A stretch of 64,000 nucleotides of DNA from Paenibacillus sp. BK033 (GTDB taxonomy: Bacteria; Bacillota; Bacilli; Paenibacillales; Paenibacillaceae), in assembly GCF_004345425.1 (NCBI RefSeq), contig NZ_SLVP01000005.1:310001-374000 (forward strand), given 5' to 3'. The position numbers were made by a program, and so were the translations under genes. Of the stretch, positions 34,174 through 43,037 are shown in pieces. Position 1 is the first letter of the stretch. Each line of letters opens with the position of its first letter. The notes under the pieces were generated by a model. The model ran no database searches. It was not told where the DNA came from and worked only from the letters and a program-made list of their open reading frames with translations.

Positions 34174-35250
34174 ATGCTAAATATGCTTCGTACGCCTTTA
34201 TGCGAATTGTTCGGAATCCGTTATCCGCTATTTCTGGCCGGTATGGCAGGCGGGCCCTCCACGCCCGAATTGACGGCTGCCGTCTCCGAGGCGGGCGGGC
34301 TTGGCACTTTAGGGGCAGCTTATATGGCGCCGGAGGATATCCGGTCAGCAGTCCGCCGAATCAGACAATTAACCACGGCACCTTTCGGAGTGAATTTGTT
34401 CGTGAATCAGCCTTCGGACGATAATACTCGAACGCAAGAGGTACAGGACAAGCTTAACGAGTTCCGGAAGCAGCTGGGTATTCCCGACTCGGAAGGAAAC
34501 GCAATCCATACGCCCGATTGGTTCGAAGAACAGTTCAACGTGTTAATCGAGGAGAAGGTTCCCGTTATCAGCACGGCATTTGGCGTGCTGCCGGAACCGC
34601 AGATGCAAGCAGCGAAGGCTTCCGGCAGCAAGGTTGCAGCCATGGTTACCACGGTAAGGGAAGCGCTGATTGCCGAGGAGAAGGACTGTGATGCGATTGT
34701 CGCGCAAGGAAGCGAAGCAGGAGGCCATCGCGGCACCTTTGGCGCAGCTGTAAATCCAATGGGAGCGAATATCGGTACGATGGCTCTTGTTCCGCAGATC
34801 GTGGATCGAGTAGCCATTCCCGTTATCGCTGCAGGCGGAATTATGGATGGCCGCGGGCTTGCTGCTGCTCTGATGCTTGGCGCGCAAGGCGTACAGCTGG
34901 GAACCCGCTTCCTGACATCGATCGAAGCCGGGACCGGCGAGGCATACCGGAAAGCCCTTCTTGCCAGCGACGAGGAGAGTACGGTGATTACCAATGCCTT
35001 CTCCGGGAGGCCGGCCCGTGGCATTAGAAACGGATTTATCGAGCAATGGGAGGCAAGCGGTAAAGCTCCGCTGCCGTTCCCAACGCAAAACACCGCAACG
35101 CGCGATATCCGGAATGCGGCGGGCAAGCAGCAGAAAGCGGACTACTTATCCTTATGGGCAGGACAAGGAACACGGATGCTGACTGCCGGTCAAACGGCCC
35201 GGCAGATTGTGGAAGAGATCATTGGCCAAGCTGCCGCCTTAACGAAATAA
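34174..35250 (+). CDS. Nitronate monooxygenase
   Basis: This 358-residue FMN-dependent TIM-barrel protein belongs to the nitronate monooxygenase (2-nitropropane dioxygenase) family. It opens with FGIRYPLFLAGMAGG, contains the GSEAGGHRG phosphate/flavin loop and PVIAAGGIMDGRGLAAAL. It oxidises alkyl nitronates such as propionate-3-nitronate and protects against nitro toxins. AAGGAGTGAG precedes the ATG. The stop is 11 bases from that of a convergent LysR gene. Confidence 0.9.
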   Translation: MLNMLRTPLCELFGIRYPLFLAGMAGGPSTPELTAAVSEAGGLGTLGAAYMAPEDIRSAVRRIRQLTTAPFGVNLFVNQPSDDNTRTQEVQDKLNEFRKQLGIPDSEGNAIHTPDWFEEQFNVLIEEKVPVISTAFGVLPEPQMQAAKASGSKVAAMVTTVREALIAEEKDCDAIVAQGSEAGGHRGTFGAAVNPMGANIGTMALVPQIVDRVAIPVIAAGGIMDGRGLAAALMLGAQGVQLGTRFLTSIEAGTGEAYRKALLASDEESTVITNAFSGRPARGIRNGFIEQWEASGKAPLPFPTQNTATRDIRNAAGKQQKADYLSLWAGQGTRMLTAGQTARQIVEEIIGQAAALTK

Positions 35251-35261
35251 ACAAAGCCTTT

Positions 35262-36131
35262 TTAATTAAAATGAGCCCGCATTTCCGTGAGGAACGCGGA
35301 TAATGCGGGAGTCATTAAAGCATCCTTGCGCCGAATGAATACGGTTGTCACGTGCCCATGCTTGCTCGGAATCGCATGCGTCCGAATTTGTCCCTGCTGC
35401 TCCTGCTCGGTGACGATTGAGCGTGGCAATAAAGAAATGCCGAGACCTGCGCTGACACAGCCAATAATCGTCTCGAGCGATCCGAATTCCATTAGCTTGA
35501 CGGGGATAATGCCTTCCTCTTGAAGCAATTGATTGAATTTAGCCCGGTAGGAGCATCCGTTCTGAAAAACAAGCAGCGTCCTTGATTGGACCTCGTGAAT
35601 GCTATTGATAGCCGGGTGAGAGGACGAAGTGACAAGGACCAGCTCCTCGTCGGTCACGCTTTCTTGCTCCAATTCGGGGTGATCAACGGGCCCGGCAACA
35701 AAGGCACCGTTCAGTTCATAATGCAGAACGCCATGAATGTGGCTGTCCGTGGGACCCGTAACCAAATTGAAATCCACTGCCGGATAATCGGCATGATACT
35801 TGGCCAGAAGAACGGGTAATCGGACGGCGGCGGTTGTCTCCATCGATCCAATGGACAAAGGTCCAGCCGGTACCTTGGAATCAACAACAGCCGACCTGGC
35901 TTCCTGAATGACATGCAGAATTTTTTCCGCGTAGGAGACGAGAATCTGGCCGGAGGGCGTCAAGGTAATTCCCCGGTTATGGCGGTAGAAGAGCTGCGTC
36001 TGCAAATCGGCTTCCAGCTGCTGAATTTTATGAGTGACGTTGGATTGGGCGAAATTCAATTTTTGAGCCGCCTTCGAGATACTTCCTTCCTTGGCGGTTG
36101 TCGAGAATACTTTGAGTAATTGAATGTCCAT
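35262..36131 (-). CDS. LysR-family transcriptional regulator
   Basis: This 289-residue protein has the LysR helix-turn-helix (QLLKVFSTTAKEGSISKAA, then QSNVTHKIQQLEADLQ) and an effector domain, similar to CzcR/YwbI-type regulators. GGAGG precedes the ATG at 36131. It is divergent from a YbfB-type MFS gene. A TATCTG/CAGATA dyad lies between them, so it probably regulates that transporter. Confidence 0.88.
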   Translation of the reverse strand: MDIQLLKVFSTTAKEGSISKAAQKLNFAQSNVTHKIQQLEADLQTQLFYRHNRGITLTPSGQILVSYAEKILHVIQEARSAVVDSKVPAGPLSIGSMETTAAVRLPVLLAKYHADYPAVDFNLVTGPTDSHIHGVLHYELNGAFVAGPVDHPELEQESVTDEELVLVTSSSHPAINSIHEVQSRTLLVFQNGCSYRAKFNQLLQEEGIIPVKLMEFGSLETIIGCVSAGLGISLLPRSIVTEQEQQGQIRTHAIPSKHGHVTTVFIRRKDALMTPALSAFLTEMRAHFN

Positions 36132-36162
36132 TGCGGCCTCCGTTATATTATTATGCCTTAGA

Positions 36163-36179
36163 TATCTGGAATTCAGATA
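36163..36179. promoter_or_regulatory. Likely LysR operator
   Basis: TATCTG-GAATT-CAGATA is a perfect 6-bp dyad between the divergent LysR and MFS genes. It fits the T-N11-A style of LysR sites. Confidence 0.5.
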
Positions 36180-36261
36180 ACAAAATATATAATCATTTAA
36201 ATTTCATGATATCAGAATTATGCCAACATGAACAGGCTATCCAAAGAAAGAAGGAACATTT

Positions 36262-37443
36262 ATGAGAAGAAGACATACCTGGATGGTACTCGCCGGCGGC
36301 GTAGCCGCCATGATGATTGCCATGGGAATCGGAAGGTTTGCTTTTACCCCCATGCTGCCCATTATGATGGATCATCATTTGTTCTCCGCTTCGGGTGCCG
36401 GGTATCTGGCTTCCAGCAATTATCTGGGATATTTGATCGGCGCCTTTATCTTAACGTTCATGCGGATCAAGAACCGCTCGCTGCTATTGTTCGCAGGGAT
36501 CATCGTTAGTATAGGAACGACATGGAGCATGGGAGAATTCCACGGTCTCGATGCATGGCTAGTGCTGCGTTTCTTGTCCGGACTGGCAAGCGCAACGGTC
36601 TTCGTCATCGTTACCAGCATCGTAATGGAGCGTTTGTCCGCCCTTCAGGCCGGGATCTTCTACGGAGGGGTGGGAGCCGGAATCCTGCTTACCGGGATTG
36701 CCGTCCCGTTGTTGGCACGCAGCAGCGAGTGGGTTGGGATATGGAAGGGGTTAGGTTTGATCAGCCTGGTCCTGGGATTGGCCGCCTGGTACTCATTAGG
36801 GGGAAGAAATGAGGGAACGGTTAAGGCAAGCCCTTCGAGCAACGAAGCGTCGTCCTCCGCCCGGCGGATTATGGTCTGTTTGACTATTGCCTACGGATTG
36901 GAAGGCTTGGGCTATATCGTGACGGGAACCTATCTCGTCGCTTACGCCAAGACCGTATCGAACATCCCGAACATGACATCGCTCAGCTGGATGCTTGTCG
37001 GCGCTGCAGCCATTCCTTCCTGCGTCCTTTGGTCGATGATTGCGTCACGGTGGGGGAAAAAGTGGACCCTGTCCCTTGCGATGGCCATGCAAGCCATAGG
37101 CATTGCCGTTCCGGTACTTATTCCGAACAAGGCAGCCATCTTTGCAGGCGCTATTTTGTTCGGGGCCACTTTTATGGGAATTACCATGCTGTTTGTTGCT
37201 TATGCGAAGGATCTGTTCCCTCGGAACAACCGGAAAATCATCGGCTTATTGACGACGTTTTTTGGATTGGGGCAGATCATCGGTCCGCTTATTGCGGGTC
37301 ATTTGATCTCCGGCAACGGAAGCTATCTTTCGGCTTTAATCGGAGCGGCTCTTGTCGTTCTTGCGGGAGCGTTAAGCTTGCCGCTAGGGATCGGCCGGGC
37401 CGACCGTCTTGCCAAACCGATTATCCCCGAGCTGCCCCGATAA
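36262..37443 (+). CDS. YbfB/YjiJ-family MFS transporter
   Basis: This 393-residue polytopic protein opens with WMVLAGGVAAMMIAMGIGRF and FTPMLPIMM, the YbfB/YjiJ family pattern. Later segments such as GLGYIVTGTYL are also typical. The substrate is unknown. AAGGAA precedes the ATG. It is divergent from its likely LysR regulator and ends at a terminator just upstream of receptor locus C. Confidence 0.88.
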   Translation: MRRRHTWMVLAGGVAAMMIAMGIGRFAFTPMLPIMMDHHLFSASGAGYLASSNYLGYLIGAFILTFMRIKNRSLLLFAGIIVSIGTTWSMGEFHGLDAWLVLRFLSGLASATVFVIVTSIVMERLSALQAGIFYGGVGAGILLTGIAVPLLARSSEWVGIWKGLGLISLVLGLAAWYSLGGRNEGTVKASPSSNEASSSARRIMVCLTIAYGLEGLGYIVTGTYLVAYAKTVSNIPNMTSLSWMLVGAAAIPSCVLWSMIASRWGKKWTLSLAMAMQAIGIAVPVLIPNKAAIFAGAILFGATFMGITMLFVAYAKDLFPRNNRKIIGLLTTFFGLGQIIGPLIAGHLISGNGSYLSALIGAALVVLAGALSLPLGIGRADRLAKPIIPELPR

Positions 37444-37455
37444 GCAGGAATTCAT

Positions 37456-37490
37456 AAAAGTCTGGGGCCTAACCGCGCTCCAGGCTTTTT
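37456..37490 (+). terminator. Intrinsic terminator after the YbfB-type gene
   Basis: A 10-bp stem (37456-37465 with 37480-37489, one G-U) is followed by a T-run. It separates the MFS gene from receptor locus C. Confidence 0.65.
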
Positions 37491-37508
37491 CTTTGCGCAT
37501 CCCCGGCT

Positions 37509-37537
37509 GAATATTTTGAATCGCCGCATCCATACTA
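37509..37537 (+). promoter_or_regulatory. Sigma-G-like promoter of germinant-receptor locus C
   Basis: GAATA (-35) and CATACTA (-10), 17 bases apart, fit the sigma-G consensus in both boxes. The -10 ends 50 bases before the GerAA start, the same geometry as the locus B promoter. Confidence 0.65.
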
Positions 37538-37587
37538 TGGGAATGGGAATTCATCAAGGTTATGAGACCGCCTAGGAGGTGCTTTCT

Positions 37588-39114
37588 ATGAGGAGATTAA
37601 GAATCCGATCATCCGGCAGCTATTTCAACATTCTTAAATCCAAGAGGAGCATCCTCCAGGAAGATGACGATAAACGGTTTGTTTCCGACATAGAGCTGAA
37701 CGAGAGTTGTATCAAAGAAACGTTTCGGAATTGCTATGACCTGGAATACAGAAGGATTAAAGTTCAACAAAAGCCGCAATGGATTATTGTTTACATAAAC
37801 AGCTTGATTGATAAGCCCCTGCTTGAAGAGCATGTATTAAAACCGCTGCTTGCCCGCTCCGCGGAAGAGGACATTCCATCTGATGCGGAAGAGCTGGCCG
37901 ATCAATGGATATCCGTTGGAACAACCATCATCTCCAGCCAAATATCCGAAGTCGTCCGCAACCTCCTGCAAGGCCATGCGGCTATTCTAACGGCAGGCAG
38001 CAGCAGCGTCATCACGGTTGCCGTCCCCGGAGTCGCGAAACGAAGCCTTGAAGAGCCTTCCTCCGAGCCCGTTATCCGAGGCTCCAAGGAAGGCTTTATC
38101 GAGCAGCTCTCAACTAACCTGGGTCTGGTACGGGCCAGACTCAAAACTTCAAAGCTGAAGACGGAAAGCATTACGCTCGGAGAGCTGTCGCAGACGCAGA
38201 TCGTCATGACGTACCTTGAGGGAATTGCGGAAGATAAAGTACTCGAGCAGGTGAGGAGCCGGTTGCGCTCGATACAAATAGACGGCGTTCTTGACTCCGG
38301 CTACATCGAGGAATTTATCGAGGATCAGCCTTATTCTCCGTTTCCGCAGGTCCACAGCACGGAACGGCCGGATGTGGTTGCCGCCGAGCTGCTCGAAGGA
38401 AAGGTAGCTATTCTTGTGGATACAAGCCCTTATGTCCTGATTGTCCCGATGACATTCTGGACGGGACTTCAAGCCAGCGAGGATTACTATATCCGTTGGC
38501 CGATCGCTACGTTTATCCGTTGGATCCGCTTTTTGTTTATTCATTTTGCCGTCTTTGCTCCCGCCCTTTACGTAGCGATTACGACCTTTCATCAGGAAAT
38601 GATTCCCACGAATCTGGTTTTGAGCATTGCCGGTTCGAGGGAGGCGGTTCCTTTTCCCGCGATGATAGAAGCTTTAATGATGGAGATTGTATTCGAGGCG
38701 TTGCTTGAAGCCGGCGTAAGAATGCCGAAGCAAATCGGACCGACAATCGGCATCGTAGGCGGTCTTGTTATTGGGCAAGCCGCGGTGCAGGCCGGTTTAA
38801 TCTCCGCCCCGGTTGTCATCATCGTATCGCTTACGGGAATATCCGCCTTTACCACTCCTCGGTTCAGTTTGCGCAACGGGATTCGGCTGCTCCGGTTTCC
38901 GATGCTGTTTATGGCGGGTACGCTGGGGTTGTACGGCATAGTCCTCGGGTTTCTCGGCATCATGCTGCATGTAACCTCGCTCCGTTCCTTTGGCAAGCTT
39001 TATTTTGCCCCGGTCACTCCGATTGGACTGGCTGCCTTTAAGGATGTTTTCGTCCGGATCCCGATTCGGCTTAAATATCGGTGGAAAACGAATAAAGAGG
39101 GTGGGAGTAGATGA
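37588..39114 (+). CDS. GerAA-type germinant-receptor A subunit, locus C
   Basis: This 508-residue protein has a soluble N-terminal half (landmarks IRGSKEGFIEQLSTN and HSTERPDVV) and a membrane half starting near DTSPYVLIVPMTFW, with GGLVIGQAAVQAGLI. The ATG at 37588 has AGGAGGTG 6 bases upstream; a GTG at 37579 overlaps the site and is rejected. Its stop overlaps the GerAC start by 4 bases. It is closest in layout to the locus B and D proteins. Confidence 0.93.
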   Translation: MRRLRIRSSGSYFNILKSKRSILQEDDDKRFVSDIELNESCIKETFRNCYDLEYRRIKVQQKPQWIIVYINSLIDKPLLEEHVLKPLLARSAEEDIPSDAEELADQWISVGTTIISSQISEVVRNLLQGHAAILTAGSSSVITVAVPGVAKRSLEEPSSEPVIRGSKEGFIEQLSTNLGLVRARLKTSKLKTESITLGELSQTQIVMTYLEGIAEDKVLEQVRSRLRSIQIDGVLDSGYIEEFIEDQPYSPFPQVHSTERPDVVAAELLEGKVAILVDTSPYVLIVPMTFWTGLQASEDYYIRWPIATFIRWIRFLFIHFAVFAPALYVAITTFHQEMIPTNLVLSIAGSREAVPFPAMIEALMMEIVFEALLEAGVRMPKQIGPTIGIVGGLVIGQAAVQAGLISAPVVIIVSLTGISAFTTPRFSLRNGIRLLRFPMLFMAGTLGLYGIVLGFLGIMLHVTSLRSFGKLYFAPVTPIGLAAFKDVFVRIPIRLKYRWKTNKEGGSR

Positions 39115-40265
39115 GAGCTCTGAAAGCCGCATGGCTTCTTCTTGTCGTTTTTACCCTTGGCGGTTGCTGGGACCGCATGGAGATCAATGATCTGGCTTTT
39201 GTAACGGGAACGGCCATGGACGTGCAGGAGGACGGCAGCTTGTTTTGCACTCTGCAAATCGCCATTCCCGGCTCCAAAGAGGGTACGGGAGGAGGGGGGA
39301 AAGGTGATTCGGGCTCCTTCTATCTCGTATCGGCAACCGGTAACAGCGGCAATGAAATTCATCGGGCCCTGCAGAAAAAAAGCTCTCGTCAATTATTTTA
39401 CTCCCATCGCAGCGTGGTGTTTATTAGCGAGCGTTTAGCCAGACAAGGCATTAATAAGGCCTTGCTTGACGTTTTTACCCATGATCCGAGAAATCGCCTG
39501 AAAACCTATATCATGATCGTCAAAGGCGGAGATGCGAGGCAGATTCTTGAATTGAACTATCCATTGAAGCAGGTGCCGCTTGAAGTCGTTAACGAAATGC
39601 AAAGAACGGGAGACGAAGTGGCCGTCACCCTGCGCGATTTCTTTATTGCGAGTCAAAGCGAAGGAATACAGCCCGTTGTCGGAGTTCTGGAGCTTGGAGA
39701 TCACCTTGCCGATAAAAAGGAGCAGATCTTCAAGGCCGAAGGTACGGGAATCCTGAAGGATCTCAAGCTAATCGGTCTATTGGACGAGAAAGAGACGCTT
39801 TCCTTAATGTGGTTAACGAATAAGCTGAAATTCGGCCGCATATCGGCACAATTACCCGAGGACTATGGGGAGATCGGGGTTATGCTTAACCATACGACTA
39901 GCAAAATCGTGACGCATACGGATAATAACGGAATCCGATTCAACGTCACGCTGGAAGGGACGGGGACGGTCGAGGAGAACAATTCCACGCTCGACGTCAG
40001 CAATTCCGCCCAAATGACGATGATCAAACAAGCGATGGAAAACTCCATGAGAATGCAAGCGGAGCAGCTGCTGGTTAAACTGCAAAAGAAATATAAAGCG
40101 GATAGCGTAGGATTCGGGCAAGAAGTTTACAAGAGTAATCCGGGCAAGTGGAAGACGATAAAAAAGGAGTGGGATACCCAGTTCCAGAACGCACGCATAA
40201 CGGTTGACGTCAATCTGACGGTCAATGGCGCCGGAATGGTTCATTCCACGCTCCAACACGAATAG
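39111..40265 (+). CDS. Ger(x)C germinant-receptor lipoprotein, locus C
   Basis: The signal peptide ends in TLGGC (Cys19), followed by the family opening WDRMEINDLAFVTGTAMD. The rest matches the GerAC domain, including the C-terminal AEQLLVKLQKKYKADSVGFG-type segment (in part). It is 384 residues long. The ATG start overlaps the GerAA stop (ATGA). A small membrane protein follows after 11 bases, in place of the expected GerAB. Confidence 0.92.
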   Translation: MRALKAAWLLLVVFTLGGCWDRMEINDLAFVTGTAMDVQEDGSLFCTLQIAIPGSKEGTGGGGKGDSGSFYLVSATGNSGNEIHRALQKKSSRQLFYSHRSVVFISERLARQGINKALLDVFTHDPRNRLKTYIMIVKGGDARQILELNYPLKQVPLEVVNEMQRTGDEVAVTLRDFFIASQSEGIQPVVGVLELGDHLADKKEQIFKAEGTGILKDLKLIGLLDEKETLSLMWLTNKLKFGRISAQLPEDYGEIGVMLNHTTSKIVTHTDNNGIRFNVTLEGTGTVEENNSTLDVSNSAQMTMIKQAMENSMRMQAEQLLVKLQKKYKADSVGFGQEVYKSNPGKWKTIKKEWDTQFQNARITVDVNLTVNGAGMVHSTLQHE

Positions 40266-40276
40266 GAGAACATGCG

Positions 40277-40501
40277 ATGATCTTGCAATTGATTGTTTTT
40301 GCACTGGCTGCGGTTGGCTGGTCCTGGTACCGGGTTCTGCAAATAAAACAGCCGGGAGCGGCTGTTTTATTTGCGAGTTTAATGACGATAGTCGTGGTGG
40401 CGGGCTGCTTGTGGATTGCCCATATTCCGCTTCCAAGCTCGACAACCCCCATTAGGGGCCTGTTCGAGCCAATCGGAAAAATCATTGCGCGGCCTTATTA
40501 A
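40277..40501 (+). CDS. Small two-helix membrane protein, possible germinant-receptor D subunit
   Basis: This 74-residue protein has two hydrophobic segments (about 3-19 and 28-48) joined by a short polar loop. Small two-helix proteins encoded in ger operons of Bacillus have been called D subunits and modulate germination. The place, size and topology fit, but no sequence match is claimed. AGGAGA precedes the ATG by 7 bases. A perfect inverted repeat lies inside the gene, and its stop overlaps that of the convergent GerAB gene by 4 bases. Confidence 0.6.
   Translation: MILQLIVFALAAVGWSWYRVLQIKQPGAAVLFASLMTIVVVAGCLWIAHIPLPSSTTPIRGLFEPIGKIIARPY
40340..40373. repeat. Perfect 15-bp inverted repeat inside the small gene
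   Basis: Arms 40340-40354 and 40359-40373 are exactly complementary around a GGAG loop. The right arm holds TTTTATTT, so the RNA hairpin is terminator-like on both strands, although it lies within a coding region. Confidence 0.8.
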
Positions 40502-41598
40502 GCTGCAGTATGCCGAAAGCCTTTCCTGATTGTATCTATGGCGAGAAGCAGGAGGGGCACCACAAAGTGAGTAAACATCGCGTAGCTGGGATAGGTAAAG
40601 TTCAGATAGCTGGTGAGCTCCGTCGCATAATTTTTAAATACGGTTAACGAGCCCAGCACAGACAATATCATGACGGGAATGACGATGTCCCTGTAGTTTT
40701 TCGTGTTGAACGTTTGGCTGATGCTGAGGCAGATCACGAATATCGTAACGGCGATTTTAATGAAGCAGCTCATCACCCAGATCGCTACCGCCAAGGCTTC
40801 CAATCTCTCAAAGCTTCCTTTTATCCCGATATATTGGATAACGCTTAATACCGGGAAGGTCAGCTTTTCCGTTAACGGCCCAAACACCATGATAAGTGGA
40901 AGGAGCGTTATGCATAAAAGTCCCGTGATAATGCTCAAAGAAAGAAAGGAAGCCTTGGCAGCTTTCTTCGGTTGATTCAAGTAAGGCAGAAGCCAGCCTA
41001 ACGTGAAAAATTGAGTGATGTACGCGATAGGGAAGACGCTTGCTTGAAGAATGGGAACGATTCCGCTCCCCATTACGGGGCGAAGCCTCTCCGGATCGGA
41101 CTCCGCGAGCATCAGGAAAAGGAGGGGAATCAGAAGCAGAAAATTGAGCAAGGCCAGATATTCGTTGCATCTTCCGATCGCTTCTATCCCCATATAGACT
41201 GCAATGCAGCAGAAAATCGCCAGCGTCAGACTGATGACGACAGAAGGAGTTCGCATAAGAAAAACCGTATTAATAAATTGGATATGCTGATTCAGAATGA
41301 TGAAATCGAAATTAAACCAGACATAAATCAAATAACAGCTTAGAACCTTCGCCGGCCATTTGCCGATAATGCATGCGCTGTATTGGATGATGGTCATCCC
41401 GGGATAACGCTTCGACAAAACGAGCATGACTCCTATATTTAAAGCGCCAAACAAGAACGTGGGGAGAATCGTTATCCACGCATCCTGCTTGGCCAGACTT
41501 GACATAAGGCCCGGAATAACGAGAATGACGGTAGGGGCAATAAAAGAAAACATTAATAGGCATAATTGCGTTCCTGAGATTTTTTCTGCGGACTCCAT
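40498..41598 (-). CDS. GerAB-type permease of locus C, inverted
   Basis: This 366-residue polytopic protein of the GerAB/APC-like family is the B subunit expected in locus C. It is on the opposite strand from its GerAA and GerAC partners and converges on the small gene. It therefore needs its own promoter, in the 85-base gap shared with the YcaQ gene. AAGGAG lies 7 bases before the ATG at 41598. Antisense overlap at the 3' end is minimal. Confidence 0.87.
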   Translation of the reverse strand: MESAEKISGTQLCLLMFSFIAPTVILVIPGLMSSLAKQDAWITILPTFLFGALNIGVMLVLSKRYPGMTIIQYSACIIGKWPAKVLSCYLIYVWFNFDFIILNQHIQFINTVFLMRTPSVVISLTLAIFCCIAVYMGIEAIGRCNEYLALLNFLLLIPLLFLMLAESDPERLRPVMGSGIVPILQASVFPIAYITQFFTLGWLLPYLNQPKKAAKASFLSLSIITGLLCITLLPLIMVFGPLTEKLTFPVLSVIQYIGIKGSFERLEALAVAIWVMSCFIKIAVTIFVICLSISQTFNTKNYRDIVIPVMILSVLGSLTVFKNYATELTSYLNFTYPSYAMFTHFVVPLLLLAIDTIRKGFRHTAA

Positions 41599-41618
41599 TC
41601 ATTGACTCCTTCCTTAGC

Positions 41619-41634
41619 CTTGGTTACAACCAAG
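41619..41634. promoter_or_regulatory. Palindrome in the GerAB/YcaQ divergent gap
   Basis: CTTGGTT-AC-AACCAAG is a perfect 7-bp dyad, 21 bases upstream of the inverted GerAB start. It may be an operator or part of the promoter region. No sigma-G -10 was recognised here. Confidence 0.35.
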
Positions 41635-41683
41635 TATTCCCATGAACGCATCGATAATACGGAGAATAGAAAGGAACAAACGG

Positions 41684-42895
41684 ATGATAAAAACCACCAA
41701 ACGGGCGCTTAGGCGATTTCTATTGGAAAAACAGCAGCTTCTCGCACCGCGGAGCAACAAGGCTGCCGATCATGATCAGGTGCTGGGTATCATACGCGAG
41801 TTGGAATGCTTGCAGATCGATCCGGTAGCTGCCGTCCGGGCGAATCAGCATTTGGTCATGTCAGCCCGATTGACGGGCTATGAACCAACTCTTCTTAATG
41901 ACTTATTAAGCGATCATAAGGTATTCGAATATTTCGCCAATGCTGCCTGCATCATTCCGATGGAGGATTATCCCATATTCGAACCTACCCGGGCAAGAAT
42001 CCGCGAGCATGCGGCTTCCGCGGTTGAAGCCTTGCAGCCTGTGCCGGAGCAGGTCATGGACAAGCTTCGCGCTGAGGGGCCGCTGCCTGCCAGAGCGTTC
42101 GAATCGGATAAGAAGGTGCATGGTTATTGGGAGAATACCAATTCGGCAGCCAAAACAAAAGCAACCTCGCATGCCATCAATCTATTAACCGATTCGGCGC
42201 TTATCCGGATTGTCGGCAGGGAAGGCAATCAGAGACTATTTGATTTGACGAGCCGCAGCGTTCCGGCAGAGCTTCTTAAAGCTGCAGGCGAACTGGGGAG
42301 AGAAGAAGCGGAACGGCTCATGCTGCTGAAATATTTCCGGGCTTATCGCGTATTCGAGCCTTCCGATTCCCGATTTGGCTGGCTGAGATACAGCGCTGCC
42401 CAGCGCCGCGATGCAATCCGGCAATTTATCCAATCCGGCATCGTTACGGAGGTTGAGGTGGAGGGTCTTAAGCAGCCGTATTATGTGCTGGCATCCGATG
42501 CGGAACGGGTGCTGGCGCACCATGATGCGGCTGCCGTGGAGCCGGCCCAGCCGCTGGAGGCGGAAGCCGCGGAGATTACGTTCTTGCCGCCGCTCGATAA
42601 TTTGCTGTGGAGCCGAAAGCGGCTGGAGGATTTATTTCATTTCGAATACCGATGGGAGATTTATACGCCTGCGGATAAGCGAAAATATGGCTATTACGCG
42701 ATGCCGATCCTTGCAGGGGACAGGTTAATTGGCAGAATGGATCCCCGGCTCGACCGGAAAGAAAATATTCTTAAGGTAGAGCTGCTGCATTTTGAGCCGG
42801 ACATTCACGTATCTGCTCAGCTGCGCAAAAATGTAAAGAAAGCAGTCAAGGCGTTTGCAAAGGCTAACGGCGTAATTAACGTTATTTATAATTAA
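41684..42895 (+). CDS. YcaQ/AlkX-like winged-helix DNA glycosylase family protein
   Basis: This 403-residue protein belongs to the HTH_42 (YcaQ/AlkZ) superfamily, some members of which remove cross-linked or alkylated bases. The motif LQIDPVAAV holds the Q-x-D pair known from the AlkX/YcaQ active site. Three tandem winged-helix units are expected. GAAAGGAAC precedes the ATG at 41684; a longer frame from 41642 has no such site. A role in repair of DNA cross-links is inferred from the family. It is divergent from GerAB. Confidence 0.82.
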   Translation: MIKTTKRALRRFLLEKQQLLAPRSNKAADHDQVLGIIRELECLQIDPVAAVRANQHLVMSARLTGYEPTLLNDLLSDHKVFEYFANAACIIPMEDYPIFEPTRARIREHAASAVEALQPVPEQVMDKLRAEGPLPARAFESDKKVHGYWENTNSAAKTKATSHAINLLTDSALIRIVGREGNQRLFDLTSRSVPAELLKAAGELGREEAERLMLLKYFRAYRVFEPSDSRFGWLRYSAAQRRDAIRQFIQSGIVTEVEVEGLKQPYYVLASDAERVLAHHDAAAVEPAQPLEAEAAEITFLPPLDNLLWSRKRLEDLFHFEYRWEIYTPADKRKYGYYAMPILAGDRLIGRMDPRLDRKENILKVELLHFEPDIHVSAQLRKNVKKAVKAFAKANGVINVIYN

Positions 42896-43037
42896 TGACA
42901 TTTAAATATGGGCATTCATCCATTCGGACACATTTTGTTGACATCTTCAAGACAAGTTAGACGCAACTTCTAGACAATCCCGCAACAAATGACAGTTATT
43001 CTAAAGGGTACAAACGTATACGGATTGGAGCTTCATA

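Noticed and set aside
34407..35126. A 239-codon minus-strand frame opposite nitronate monooxygenase.
   Set aside because: It has the Ser/Pro/Ala-rich composition of a reverse frame and no family resemblance.
42940..43020. A TTGACA before the second two-component system as a promoter.
   Set aside because: No acceptable -10 lies 16-18 bases downstream, so it was not listed.
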